Of a stretch of DNA of 64,000 bases, positions 16,406-25,161 are shown piece after piece (position 1 is the stretch's first letter; each line of letters opens with the position of its first letter). The DNA lies in assembly GCA_902787555.1 (NCBI GenBank), contig CADAGO010000004.1, positions 62,001 to 126,000 on the forward strand, in the 5' to 3' direction. The notes below the pieces were generated by a model, which saw only the letters and a list, made by a program, of their open reading frames with translations, had not been told where the DNA came from and made no database searches. A program made the translations under genes and the position numbers. The DNA comes from an uncultured Bacteroidales bacterium. GTDB taxonomy: Bacteria > Bacteroidota > Bacteroidia > Bacteroidales > Bacteroidaceae.

Positions 16406-18916
16406 ATGAAAGTTGTGTTGACATCATTGCTGTTCCTGTGTACTGTTGTCACGATGCAGGCTCAGCGTATCACGCGTGAATATAATAATGTATCTATCAG
16501 CGAGGCTCTGCGCGAACTGAACGAGCAGAGTGATGACTACATCATTAGTTTTCTCTACAACGAGCTAGAGGACTTCTACATCACTACTTCTATTCATCGC
16601 AAAACCGTGCCCGATGCCATCCAGCAGATGATAGGCTTCTATCCCATCCGCATGACGGTGGAGGACAAGGAAATCATCGTGGAGTGTCCTCAGAAGACAG
16701 CCCCACGCTATAAGGGCACCATTGTCGACGAGCAGGACCTGCCCGTATCATATGCTAATATCGCTCTGCTTTCACCCCAAGACTCTACGCTACTTGCAGG
16801 TGGCGTGTCGAACGAAAGCGGCCTCTTTGTCATTCCCTGCGAACAGCAGCCCGTTCTTGCGCGTATCTCGTTTGTGGGTTACAAGACCATGTATCGATTA
16901 CTGGATGCCCGAAATGTCGGCACAATACGGATTCAGCAAGAAAGTATCACGATTAACGGAGTGCAGGTGAAGGATGAGCGGATTGTGGTCAAGGCCGAGA
17001 ACGGACACCTTACCTATCATATGCCGCAACTTTTGGAAATCCTTCCTGCTGACAACGCCTACGAAGCATTGGCACGCATTCCCGGTGTGGTGGATACGGG
17101 CGACGGAATGACGTTTGCAGGGCAGCCAGTGACCCTTATCATCAATGGCAAGGTGACAACGCTTGATGCAAATGACGTGGTAGAGCGATTGAAACAAATG
17201 CCTGCTTCGATGGTGGCAAAAGCCGAAGTAATGGCCTCTGCTCCGCCCAAATACCATGTCAGGGGAATGGCAATCAATGTCGTGACAAAAGATTTCGCAG
17301 GGACAAATCAGTTTGCTGGACAACTGCAAGGTTTTTTCAGACAAAACAAATATCAATACGGACAAGCAAAGAGTACCGTAATCTATCAACATGGGAACCT
17401 CGGTATTGATGCCTCCTATGCTTATGGTTATGGTGATGCATATGGTAAGGCTGAGCACATAGCACATCATCCGTTGGGAAACCAACGAGTAGATTACGCC
17501 GACAGAACTGAACGCAAGAATCGTGTCATCAACCACAACTATCGGATAGGTATGGATTATGCTGTTTCGGAAGAGAGCCGATTGAGTGTTGCCTATACAG
17601 GGAAATGGACTTCGAGCAATGCGGTCAACACCAGCACAGGATTGGAAACCTCGGTGCAGCACTCAAAAGTTCATGACTATTTACACAATGTGGATGCCAG
17701 CTATAGCGCACCCTTTGGTTTGGAACTCAGCGCATCGTATACTAACTATCAAAACCCTCGTACCCAGCATCTCGACGGACAATTGTACGATCGGTCGCGA
17801 AATCTCTTGGGCGACAGCCGTCAGCGTATTAATAAATGGCTCTTCACTGCAGACCAAACTCATGTCCTGCCTCATGATTGGGAATTGAACTATGGTGTAG
17901 AGGCACAGGTAACCAGAAACGAGAGCTATCAGACAACACGAACACCCGATGGTCAGCCCTTGCCTGATGCTACGAGCCATGTGGACTATACCGAACGCAT
18001 CTTTGACTTCTATGTAGGATTCAACAAGCAGATAACTCCATCGCTGAGTGTCGACGCCTCTTTGGGTGCGGAACAATACCACGCTCCGAAATGGAATGAA
18101 TGGCGCATCTATCCGACGTTCAATGCTATGTGGAATGTCAGTGATAAGAGTATGCTCAATCTCACGTTCAGTTCACAAAATGTGTTCCCTACTTATTGGA
18201 GCACTATGAGCAATATCTTCTATACATCGGCCTATAGCGAGATATGGGGAAATCCCGACCTGAAACCACAGCCTACCTATAACATCAATCTCATTTGGCA
18301 ATATCGCCAACATTACACGTTCACCGCCTTTGCAACTTATATGCCCGACTATTTTGTTCAACTGGCCTATCAGCCTTCCGACCGTATGGCTGTTATCATG
18401 AAGGAAACGAACTTCGACTTCCAAAACATCCACGGTCTGCAGGCCTCAGTACGGTTTGGTGTCGGCAAATGGCTTAATGGTACCATCAACGCCACAGGAA
18501 TCTATCGTCACGACAAGAGCAACAGGTTCTTCGACCTTCCATTCGACCGTACAAAGTTGACAGCCATCCTCAGTACTACGACCATGTTGCGCCTTACCCA
18601 GCGTCATGATATTCGTTTGACCTTGAATCCCTCGTTCCAGTCGAAAGCTATACAGGGAATTTACGACATCGACCCCTATTTCCGTCTGCATGCATCTTTG
18701 CGATGGACATCCGACAACGGAAAGTGGAGCGCTATCATAGCCGGAAACAATATCCTCAACAACCATGTCAATGTGTACTCACGTCTGGCCAATCAAGATT
18801 ACTCCATGCACATGTGGAACGAATACCCCAACGTCTCTCTTACCGCTATCTATCGCATCGGCGGTTTCAAGGAGAAGAAAAAGAAAGAGGTGGACATTTC
18901 GCGTATGGGATATTGA
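16406..18916 (+). CDS. TonB-receptor-like outer-membrane beta-barrel protein with STN signalling domain
   Basis: An 836-residue outer-membrane protein. A signal peptide (1-19) is followed by an STN domain (22-93, EYNNVSISEALRELNEQS to EDKEIIVE), a carboxypeptidase-regulatory-like domain (about 101-170), a plug-like region (about 205-290, YEALARIPGVVDTG, VTLIINGK) and a barrel of the Bacteroidetes outer-membrane beta-barrel family. No SusD partner follows, so this is not a typical polysaccharide-uptake pair. Being the last gene after sigma and anti-sigma, it probably acts as both transporter and sensor; the ligand is unknown. No clear terminator follows. Confidence 0.88.
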   Translation: MKVVLTSLLFLCTVVTMQAQRITREYNNVSISEALRELNEQSDDYIISFLYNELEDFYITTSIHRKTVPDAIQQMIGFYPIRMTVEDKEIIVECPQKTAPRYKGTIVDEQDLPVSYANIALLSPQDSTLLAGGVSNESGLFVIPCEQQPVLARISFVGYKTMYRLLDARNVGTIRIQQESITINGVQVKDERIVVKAENGHLTYHMPQLLEILPADNAYEALARIPGVVDTGDGMTFAGQPVTLIINGKVTTLDANDVVERLKQMPASMVAKAEVMASAPPKYHVRGMAINVVTKDFAGTNQFAGQLQGFFRQNKYQYGQAKSTVIYQHGNLGIDASYAYGYGDAYGKAEHIAHHPLGNQRVDYADRTERKNRVINHNYRIGMDYAVSEESRLSVAYTGKWTSSNAVNTSTGLETSVQHSKVHDYLHNVDASYSAPFGLELSASYTNYQNPRTQHLDGQLYDRSRNLLGDSRQRINKWLFTADQTHVLPHDWELNYGVEAQVTRNESYQTTRTPDGQPLPDATSHVDYTERIFDFYVGFNKQITPSLSVDASLGAEQYHAPKWNEWRIYPTFNAMWNVSDKSMLNLTFSSQNVFPTYWSTMSNIFYTSAYSEIWGNPDLKPQPTYNINLIWQYRQHYTFTAFATYMPDYFVQLAYQPSDRMAVIMKETNFDFQNIHGLQASVRFGVGKWLNGTINATGIYRHDKSNRFFDLPFDRTKLTAILSTTTMLRLTQRHDIRLTLNPSFQSKAIQGIYDIDPYFRLHASLRWTSDNGKWSAIIAGNNILNNHVNVYSRLANQDYSMHMWNEYPNVSLTAIYRIGGFKEKKKKEVDISRMGY

Positions 18917-19022
18917 ACCGACTTTAGCATTATATTCACAGTGTTCCCGATGAAAATATGTTACAAATACTCTTTTTTTGAAGAAAGTTCATGAAATATT
19001 TGGTAGTTGTTCATTAATTGAT

Positions 19023-19052
19023 TAACTTTGCGCCGCAAATTCATTTGCGATG
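19023..19052 (+). promoter_or_regulatory. Promoter and possible operator of the HigBA-like module
   Basis: TAACTTTG at 19023-19030 is followed by a small dyad TTTGC GCC GCAAA (19027-19039) and a further TTTGCG just before the ATG at 19050. Autorepression by the antitoxin would fit, but is inferred. Confidence 0.5.
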
Positions 19053-19394
19053 GATAAGATACGCTCAATTAAACTCTTCAAGAACTATTATAAGGATTTT
19101 TATGTGGCACAGACTCAAACTGTCCGCGATAAGATCAACTATGTGTTGAGGTTGGTGGAGACGCAGCGAATCATTCCACAGAAGTTCTTCAGAATCATTG
19201 AGGGGACTGACGAAATTTATGAAATAAGAGTAGAGATAGAAAGTAATATCTATCGCATCTTCTGTTGTATGGATGGAGGGGCTGTTGTAGTGCTGTTTCA
19301 CGGATTTCAGAAGAAAACTCAGAAAACGCCGTTGAAAGAAATCAAGCGGGCAGAAGCCATCAAAAAGGAATTTTTTAAAAGCAAGGAGGTATAA
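19050..19394 (+). CDS. higB: RelE/HigB-type toxin
   Basis: A 114-residue protein of the phage Gp49-like (DUF891/HigB) group: basic, with KLFKNYYKDFYVAQTQTVRDKI, IIPQKFFRIIEGTDEIYEIRVE and the family's beta-strand IYRIFCCMDGGAVVVLFHGFQKKTQKTP. Such toxins cleave mRNA on the ribosome. It precedes the antitoxin by 2 bases, the toxin-first order typical of higBA. Activity is not proven; the gene is intact. Confidence 0.85.
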   Translation: MDKIRSIKLFKNYYKDFYVAQTQTVRDKINYVLRLVETQRIIPQKFFRIIEGTDEIYEIRVEIESNIYRIFCCMDGGAVVVLFHGFQKKTQKTPLKEIKRAEAIKKEFFKSKEV

Positions 19395-19396
19395 TA

Positions 19397-19708
19397 ATGG
19401 ATGCAAAGAAGAAAAAAGCAATTATGGAATGTACGAGTTTCGATGAGCTGCTCGATGCCGAATATGGAAAGCAAGGTACGGATACTCGTGAACGTTTTGA
19501 GGCTGGCGCTGAGGCATTCTGCTTAGCAGAATGTCTAAAGGAACAGCGACGGCTGGCTGGACTGACTCAGGAGCAGTTAGCTGCTAAGATTGGCACAAAG
19601 AAAAGTTATATCTCAAAGATAGAGAACGGTCATGCCGATGTACAGCTTTCCACCCTTTTCCGTATTTTTTCTGGATTAGGGAGGCGTGTATCCCTCACAG
19701 TATTGTAA
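19397..19708 (+). CDS. higA: XRE-family antitoxin (HigA-like)
   Basis: A 103-residue DNA-binding protein with a helix-turn-helix of the Cro/CI type at about 50-100 (LKEQRRLAGLTQEQLAAKIGTKKSYISKIENG). The first 45 residues would wrap the toxin. It should neutralise the upstream toxin and repress the shared promoter. metF starts 20 bases downstream without a visible promoter of its own, so it may be co-transcribed. Confidence 0.87.
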   Translation: MDAKKKKAIMECTSFDELLDAEYGKQGTDTRERFEAGAEAFCLAECLKEQRRLAGLTQEQLAAKIGTKKSYISKIENGHADVQLSTLFRIFSGLGRRVSLTVL

Positions 19709-19728
19709 TATAACATTTTATTAGTTAG

Positions 19729-20643
19729 ATGAAATATTCATTCGAAGTACTACCGCCATTGAAGGGCACAGGTACGGGAAACTTGTTTAAGACAATCGAC
19801 ATCCTGAAGGAGTTCGATCCCGAGCTGATTAATATCACGACGCATCGCAGCGAATATATTTATACGGAACAGGATGACGGTTCGTATGCGAAGCATCGTC
19901 TGAGGCGTCGCCCTGGTACGATTGCCGTGGCAAGTGCCATCATGCAGCGCTATGGGCTGAAGGTGGTGCCGCATGTACTGTGCTCGGGTTTCTCGCGTGA
20001 GGACACGGAGTATATGTTGCTCGACTTGCAGTTTCTCGGCATTAAGGACATCCTGATTCTGCGTGGCGACAAGGCACCTGATGAGAAGCGGTTCGTGCCT
20101 GAGAAGGGAGGCAACAGTCATGCGACGGAACTGATCGAACAGGTCAACCTGTTCAATGCAGGAAAGTTTCTCGACGGAAGCGACATCAAGGTGCCGGGTG
20201 AGCCATTCGAATATGGAGTGGCGTGTTATCCAGAGAAGCATGATGAAGCGCCTAATCTGGAGTTTGACCTGAGAGTGCTCAAGAAGAAACAAGACTTAGG
20301 TGCGAAATACGCTGTGACACAGCTGTTTTTCGATAACGCAAAGTACTTCCAATTTATCGAAAAAGCTCGGCAGGCAGGTATCACCATCCCAATCATCCCA
20401 GGCATCAAACCGCTGGCGAAGATGGGGCAGCTGACCATCATACCTAAGACATTCCATGTGGACATCCCTGCTGCACTCGCTGATGAGGCTCGCAAGCGGA
20501 AGACCGACGAGGAGGTGGCGCAAGTGGGCGTGGAATGGTGTGTGGAGCAATGCAGGGAGTTGATTCGTGCTGGGGTGCCACGACTACATTTCTATACCGT
20601 TTCGGCTGTGCCAAGTATCAAGGAGATTATGGGAAAGCTATAA
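19729..20643 (+). CDS. metF: 5,10-methylenetetrahydrofolate reductase
   Basis: A 304-residue FAD enzyme that makes 5-methyltetrahydrofolate for methionine synthesis. It has the family start YSFEVLPPLKGTG, the THRSEY stretch after the second strand, PHVLCSGFSREDTEY, the folate/FAD loop LGIKDILILRGDKAP, GVACYPEKHDEAPN and TQLFFDNAKYF. It is full length. It follows the toxin-antitoxin genes by 20 bases and precedes holB, with a repeat-filled gap of 91 bases between. Confidence 0.96.
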   Translation: MKYSFEVLPPLKGTGTGNLFKTIDILKEFDPELINITTHRSEYIYTEQDDGSYAKHRLRRRPGTIAVASAIMQRYGLKVVPHVLCSGFSREDTEYMLLDLQFLGIKDILILRGDKAPDEKRFVPEKGGNSHATELIEQVNLFNAGKFLDGSDIKVPGEPFEYGVACYPEKHDEAPNLEFDLRVLKKKQDLGAKYAVTQLFFDNAKYFQFIEKARQAGITIPIIPGIKPLAKMGQLTIIPKTFHVDIPAALADEARKRKTDEEVAQVGVEWCVEQCRELIRAGVPRLHFYTVSAVPSIKEIMGKL

Positions 20644-20722
20644 GGGACCTCCCCCCCCATGGCCTCCAAAGGAAGGGAGTTGTGAGGAGGTACTATGTTC
20701 CCTCCTTGAGGAGGGTTATAGA
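20643..20722. repeat. GC-rich palindromic repeats between metF and holB
   Basis: Two pieces of the dispersed element: CCTCCCCCCCCATGG with CCAAAGGAAGGGAG (20648-20681), and CCCTCCTTGAGGAGGG (20700-20715, a perfect hairpin). They fill most of the intergenic gap. Confidence 0.65.
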
Positions 20723-20734
20723 AAGTATTATATT

Positions 20735-21823
20735 ATGACATTTGCAGACATCATCGGACAGGAAGAGGTGAAGCAGCGGTTGCTTCACGAAGTGGAGACA
20801 GGCCACCTGCCTCATGCATTGCTGTTAGCGGGTCCTGAAGGCAATGGGGGCTTTGCCATTGCATGGGCATTGGCGAGCCGTCTGCTGAACAACTCACCGC
20901 TGGTGGGAAAGATGCAGCATCCCGACCTCAGTTTTTCTTATCCTATCTACAAAAAGGATTCGAAAAAACCGGCACCTTGCGAGCTGTTTGCCAAGCAGTG
21001 GAGGGAGATGGCGATGCAGAACCCGTATTTCGACTACAGCGACTGGATGAACGGCATAGATGCTGTGAATCAGCAGCTGATGATCTATGTGGATGAGGCG
21101 AGCGCACTGCTACGTAAGTTTAGCCTGAAGGCTAATCAGGGTGGCTACAAGGTAGCTATAATTTGGCTGCCCGAGCGCATGAATGACGAATGTGCCAACA
21201 AGTTGCTGAAACTGCTGGAGGAACCTCCCACGGGGTCTGTGTTCATCTTGGTAAGTGAGCATCCCGAGTTGCTGCTGACCACCATCCGCAGCCGTTGCCA
21301 ACTGGTCGAGGTGCCGAAGTTTCAGGAAGGTGATATTGAACAAGTGTTGACCATACGTCATTACATCGACCCTACGATGGCTCATAATATTGCCCGTACA
21401 GCCTATGGAAACCTATCGGTAGCCTTGCGCCAAATTGTCGATAACTCGGAGCAGGAGCAGTTCCTGGAACTGTTCAAGAGCCTGATGCGCCTGAGCTATG
21501 TGCGAAAGGTGCGTGAGATGAAGTTATGGAGTGAGGAGGTGGCAGCATTGGGCCGTGAGCGCCAGAAGCGTTTTTTGAACTATTGCCAGCGAATGATACG
21601 TGAGAACTTCGTGTATAATTTCGGCAATCCCGACCTGAACTACATGAATAGCAAAGAAGCGGAATTTGCCGTCCGCTTTGCGCCATATATCAATGAAAAC
21701 AACGTGATAGGCATCATGGACGAATTGCAACTCTGCTATCGTGACATTGCCCAAAACGGCAATGCGAGGATTATCTTCTTCGACTTTGCGCTGAAGATGA
21801 TTGTACTCATAAAAAACAGGTGA
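20735..21823 (+). CDS. holB: DNA polymerase III delta-prime subunit-like protein
   Basis: A 362-residue clamp-loader AAA+ protein: MTFADIIGQEEVKQRLLHEV, HALLLAGPEGNGGFAIAWALA, IIWLPERMNDECANKLLKLLEEPP and LLTTIRSRCQLVEVPK (sensor and SRC motifs). The P-loop is degenerate (Gly in place of the Lys of GxxGxGK), as expected for delta-prime, which does not hydrolyse ATP; DnaX is therefore unlikely. The ATG at 20735 is used because the open frame before it is only palindromic repeat. It is followed by a full copy of the repeat element. Confidence 0.88.
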   Translation: MTFADIIGQEEVKQRLLHEVETGHLPHALLLAGPEGNGGFAIAWALASRLLNNSPLVGKMQHPDLSFSYPIYKKDSKKPAPCELFAKQWREMAMQNPYFDYSDWMNGIDAVNQQLMIYVDEASALLRKFSLKANQGGYKVAIIWLPERMNDECANKLLKLLEEPPTGSVFILVSEHPELLLTTIRSRCQLVEVPKFQEGDIEQVLTIRHYIDPTMAHNIARTAYGNLSVALRQIVDNSEQEQFLELFKSLMRLSYVRKVREMKLWSEEVAALGRERQKRFLNYCQRMIRENFVYNFGNPDLNYMNSKEAEFAVRFAPYINENNVIGIMDELQLCYRDIAQNGNARIIFFDFALKMIVLIKNR

Positions 21824-21982
21824 AGACCCACCCCCTGTACCCCTCCCTATGAAGGAGGGGAGTATAATGAAAGCAGATGTAAACGATAAGCAGCACCTCG
21901 GAATTGAGATGCTGCTTTTTTATGTCCTATGGTAACCACTCCCCTCACTTACAGGGAGGGGTTATCGGGGGTGGGTCTCTTT
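21822..21982. mobile_element. Full-length palindromic composite element, copy 1 (MITE-like)
   Basis: Inverted ends GACCCACCCCC / GGGGGTGGGTC (about 21825-21836 and 21967-21978) and an inner inverted pair CCCCTCCCT / AGGGAGGGG enclose about 80 bp. The core has GTAAACGATAAGCAGC, a hairpin GCAGCACCTC / GAGATGCTGC with T6, and GGTAACCACTCCCCTC. The core matches copy 2 at 48717 block by block. It overlaps the holB stop region and supplies the last codons of yfhO. No coding capacity. Confidence 0.75.
21889..21921 (+). terminator. Intrinsic terminator inside the composite element
   Basis: GCAGCACCTC, loop GGAATT, GAGATGCTGC, then TTTTTT. It ends holB transcription and faces the convergent yfhO gene. 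Confidence 0.75.
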
Positions 21983-24660
21983 TTCCTTCCAAATACCAAT
22001 GCTGCAATCAGCAGGGCGATGATGACGTAGAAGCTGATATTGGCAATGGTTTCGGTCTGCCGGATGCTCTGTGGCTTGAACTCCATGTGGATGGTGTGCT
22101 TGCCTGCTGGCACGTTCATACAGCGCAGGATGTAGTTGGCGCGACCGATAGGTGCTTCGTTGCCATCGATGGTAGCTATCCAGCCTGGATAATAGATTTC
22201 AGAGAATACCACCAACCCTCCGTTTTTCGAATCGACGTCGTAGTCAACTTCGTCGCAGGTGAGACGAGTCTGGGTGACCGTTGCTGACGAATCGGCTGGG
22301 GCTGCAGGTGCTTTTACGATGTCGGCAAATTGCTTGTCGACTACAGCTGTGTAACGAGGATTGACATTGTGAAGGGCATCGATTTCCTCGTTCGCATTGC
22401 TGACGAGCCGCATATTGTCCACAAACCATGCATTACCGAATGCTGTGTTGTTTTCGATCGGGATGCGCACATCGTTCTGACCCTTGAGGATGAACCAGCG
22501 GGTGTTCATCATGTTGATGACAGGAAGGAGCGAGTCGACATTGACGGTCGCCTTGCTGAAATCATATACAGGATAGCCCACACCGCTTTGCATCTGTGTG
22601 GTGTCGAGCGGTGAAGCCTGAATTACATCGTACACCTTCGGCATCTCCCGTGATATATGTTCCTCGATCATCTCCTGATAGCGGCGTAACTTGGCTGCAT
22701 GATAGCCGCCCACGCTGCTGTAGAAGAACGAGGTGGTATTGTCGTTGAAAGTGCTTACACCATAGTTGAGTACACGATAGTTACGCTTGTCGCCCGAACG
22801 TCCGAGGATGTAGTTGTCGACATCTGTCTTCTCTGCAGCAGCTGCAGGGCGGGGAGTCGTGAACATCTTATCGTTGAGATAACGCTTGTTGACCATCCAC
22901 ATATCGATCAGACAGATACAGATAATCCATACGATGTTGGGAACGAACAGTGTTGAATGCTTGCCACGACCCATGCGATGGAGGAAGAAACCACCAAGAA
23001 GGATGATGATGACAGAGCGCCATGCATCGGCTGTGAGCATAGCATCGCGCATGGCTGCCACGCTCGCCAGAATGCGCTGACCTGTGGCTTGGTCGAAGTA
23101 CCCCATCCCGACATATTCGTTGATGCTGCTGCGGTCGGAACTGCTGATGCTCTCGCCAAGAAGGGCATTGTGACCTAATGCAAAGGCGATACAGATGCCA
23201 ACTGTGATGGCAGTACTAATGAACAAAGCACGCATCATCTGACCTCGCGTCTCTCGCTCTGCACCCAGCTCGGTGAACCGTTTCAATCCCAGCATACCAA
23301 GCAACGGAATGGTGAACTCAGCCACAACGAGGATGGAGCTGACGGTACGGAACTTTGAGTACATCGGCACATGGTCGATGAAGAAGTCGGTGAAGCCCAT
23401 GAAGTTCTTACCCCATGCCAGCAGGATAGACAGGATGGTGGCGATGATGAGTGCCCATTTCAGTGGGCTCTTATTCGGTATGACGAACAATGCCAGCACA
23501 AACAGCAAGCATACGAGGGCACCGAGATAGACAGGTCCGCTGGTGCCAGGCTGTTCGCCCCAGTATTGTGGGAATCCGTTGTAGATGCCTGCATTGGCAA
23601 AAGTGGGGTCGGCCTTCTTCATGGCTGTAGGGTTCTCGCTCAGTGGCACACTGGCACCACCCATGAGGTCGGGAATGAGGAAGGTCCATGTCTCGCCGAT
23701 GCCATAGCTCCAAGCGGTGATATAGCTGCGCTCGAGTCCGCTGTCGGTCTGGTCGTCCACCTTTTGTGCCTTTACCAATTCGCTCTTGCCACGCATCGTG
23801 TCTTTTGAGTACTGATACGTATGATAGAGGTTTGAAGCATTCAGTCCAATTGCCAATACAGCAGCGACAAGTACGGCTGCTGTGCCTTTCAACCACGATT
23901 TGAAGTCGAGAGGGCGCTCTACTGGTGCTTTGACAGGTTTCTTCTTGAAGATACTTGTGACTTTGTCCCACCACGTAGGTTCAGGTTCTGGCTCAACCAC
24001 CACTGGCTCCTTCTTTCTGAGACTCTCAATCAAGAATGCAATGACGATGAGTGCTTCAGGCACAAGGAAGTAATAGCTCATCTGCACGTGGTTGCTTGAT
24101 ACCTGCAGGGCAGCAAAGAGGGCTGTAACAGCACATCCTAGCAGATAGCGGCGTCGATAGCAGAGCACGATGCCTGCAATGGTGGGAGGAATGTAGGCCA
24201 GTGTCAGCACTTTCCAAATGTGACCTGCGGCAATGATGATGAAGAAATAGCTGGAGAATGCCCATACGATAGCTCCTAAGGCTGCCATCCAGCGACGGAA
24301 ATCGAAGGCCCGAAGCAGGATATAGAAGCCCAGCATCGAGATAAAGATGTAGAACACGTAGTCGGGCAACCACAGGTGGTAAGCACTTTCGATGAACGAC
24401 ATCTTCTTTGATGAGTCGTACGAAGGTGCAATCTGATAGGTGGGCATACCACCGAATACGCTATTCGTCCAGCGAGGTGTCTCACCATCGTGTGTGTCAC
24501 GATATTGGTTAATCTCTACACCTAGTCCGTCATTGGCACCATGGTCGTGCTGGTTCAAACGTCTGCCTTCGAAATCGGCAGGGTAGAAATATACTACTGC
24601 AATCACTGCGAACAGTGCAATGCACATCAATTCTCCAAATAGATTCTTCAATCGTTTCAT
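21949..24660 (-). CDS. YfhO-family membrane protein
   Basis: A 903-residue integral membrane protein with about a dozen hydrophobic helices, an N-terminal anchor (LFGELMCIALFAVIAVVYFYP) and a large extracytoplasmic C-terminal region (about 560-860) before one last helix (YVIIALLIAALVFG). YfhO proteins resemble GT-C glycosyltransferases and are linked to glycosylation of lipids or teichoic acids in Firmicutes; the Bacteroidetes role is unknown. The final residues (KKRPTPDNPSL) are encoded by the palindromic element, so the original stop may have been replaced. TAACTTTG lies 26 bases upstream. Confidence 0.9.
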   Translation of the reverse strand: MKRLKNLFGELMCIALFAVIAVVYFYPADFEGRRLNQHDHGANDGLGVEINQYRDTHDGETPRWTNSVFGGMPTYQIAPSYDSSKKMSFIESAYHLWLPDYVFYIFISMLGFYILLRAFDFRRWMAALGAIVWAFSSYFFIIIAAGHIWKVLTLAYIPPTIAGIVLCYRRRYLLGCAVTALFAALQVSSNHVQMSYYFLVPEALIVIAFLIESLRKKEPVVVEPEPEPTWWDKVTSIFKKKPVKAPVERPLDFKSWLKGTAAVLVAAVLAIGLNASNLYHTYQYSKDTMRGKSELVKAQKVDDQTDSGLERSYITAWSYGIGETWTFLIPDLMGGASVPLSENPTAMKKADPTFANAGIYNGFPQYWGEQPGTSGPVYLGALVCLLFVLALFVIPNKSPLKWALIIATILSILLAWGKNFMGFTDFFIDHVPMYSKFRTVSSILVVAEFTIPLLGMLGLKRFTELGAERETRGQMMRALFISTAITVGICIAFALGHNALLGESISSSDRSSINEYVGMGYFDQATGQRILASVAAMRDAMLTADAWRSVIIILLGGFFLHRMGRGKHSTLFVPNIVWIICICLIDMWMVNKRYLNDKMFTTPRPAAAAEKTDVDNYILGRSGDKRNYRVLNYGVSTFNDNTTSFFYSSVGGYHAAKLRRYQEMIEEHISREMPKVYDVIQASPLDTTQMQSGVGYPVYDFSKATVNVDSLLPVINMMNTRWFILKGQNDVRIPIENNTAFGNAWFVDNMRLVSNANEEIDALHNVNPRYTAVVDKQFADIVKAPAAPADSSATVTQTRLTCDEVDYDVDSKNGGLVVFSEIYYPGWIATIDGNEAPIGRANYILRCMNVPAGKHTIHMEFKPQSIRQTETIANISFYVIIALLIAALVFGRKKRPTPDNPSL

Positions 24661-24685
24661 ATAGAGTTGTGATTAATTCGGGATG

Positions 24686-24693
24686 CAAAGTTA
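24686..24693 (-). promoter_or_regulatory. -7 box for yfhO
   Basis: The minus strand reads TAACTTTG, 26 bases before the ATG at 24660. Behind it lies an AT-rich ATGCATAATTCATAA repeat tract. Confidence 0.65.
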
Positions 24694-24777
24694 CGAAATA
24701 ATGCATAATTCATAAAGCATAATTCATATTTTTATCAAATTTTCATAACTCTTATTTCTTAATTATTAATTATTTTG

Positions 24778-24785
24778 TAACTTTG
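24778..24785 (+). promoter_or_regulatory. -7 box for the TM2-AAA-DUF4435 cluster
   Basis: TAACTTTG, 34 bases before the ATG at 24819. Since the next four genes follow with gaps of 4, 68, -8 and 12 bases and no other TAnnTTTG, one transcript may cover all five. Confidence 0.65.
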
Positions 24786-24818
24786 CGGTGTAAAAATAAC
24801 TATTCAAACTCTATAACA

Positions 24819-25157
24819 ATGGATGCAGATAAAGTAAATTTGTTCATCGCAACTAAGGGGAGTAACTTCCCGGCAGAGTCAATTCCTATGATTAAGGAAC
24901 GCCTGCTGAACTTGCCGTCCGAAAATGAGATGGCAGTTATGGCTATGGAATATACCAACCCTATTTTGACTATCGTGCTGTCGGTTTTCTTCGGCGAATT
25001 GGGAGTTGACCGCTTCATCATAGGTGATATAGGTCTTGGTATCGGTAAACTGCTTACCGGTGGTGGATGTGGCGTATGGTGGCTTATCGACCTCTTCCTC
25101 ATCATGGGGGCAACAAAAAAGAAGAACCTCGAGAAGTTCATAACAGCATTTGGTTAA
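24819..25157 (+). CDS. TM2-domain membrane protein
   Basis: A 112-residue protein. Residues 1-45 form a soluble charged helical part. Two membrane helices (about 47-67 and 75-100) follow, with the TM2 wording FFGELGVDRFIIGDIGLGIGKLL, the conserved Gly-Asp-Arg-Phe turn and WWLIDLFLIM. TM2 proteins are widespread and mostly of unknown role. The ATG at 24819 follows the promoter at 24778. The ATPase gene begins 5 bases after the stop, so translation is likely coupled and the two may act together; that link is inference. Confidence 0.85.
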   Translation: MDADKVNLFIATKGSNFPAESIPMIKERLLNLPSENEMAVMAMEYTNPILTIVLSVFFGELGVDRFIIGDIGLGIGKLLTGGGCGVWWLIDLFLIMGATKKKNLEKFITAFG

Positions 25158-25161
25158 AATC

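Noticed and set aside
19709..19728. S-adenosylmethionine riboswitch before metF
   Set aside because: Only 20 bases separate metF from the antitoxin gene, too short for any known riboswitch aptamer.
20735..21823. DnaX (tau/gamma) assignment
   Set aside because: The P-loop lacks its lysine and the C-terminal tau regions are missing; delta-prime fits better.
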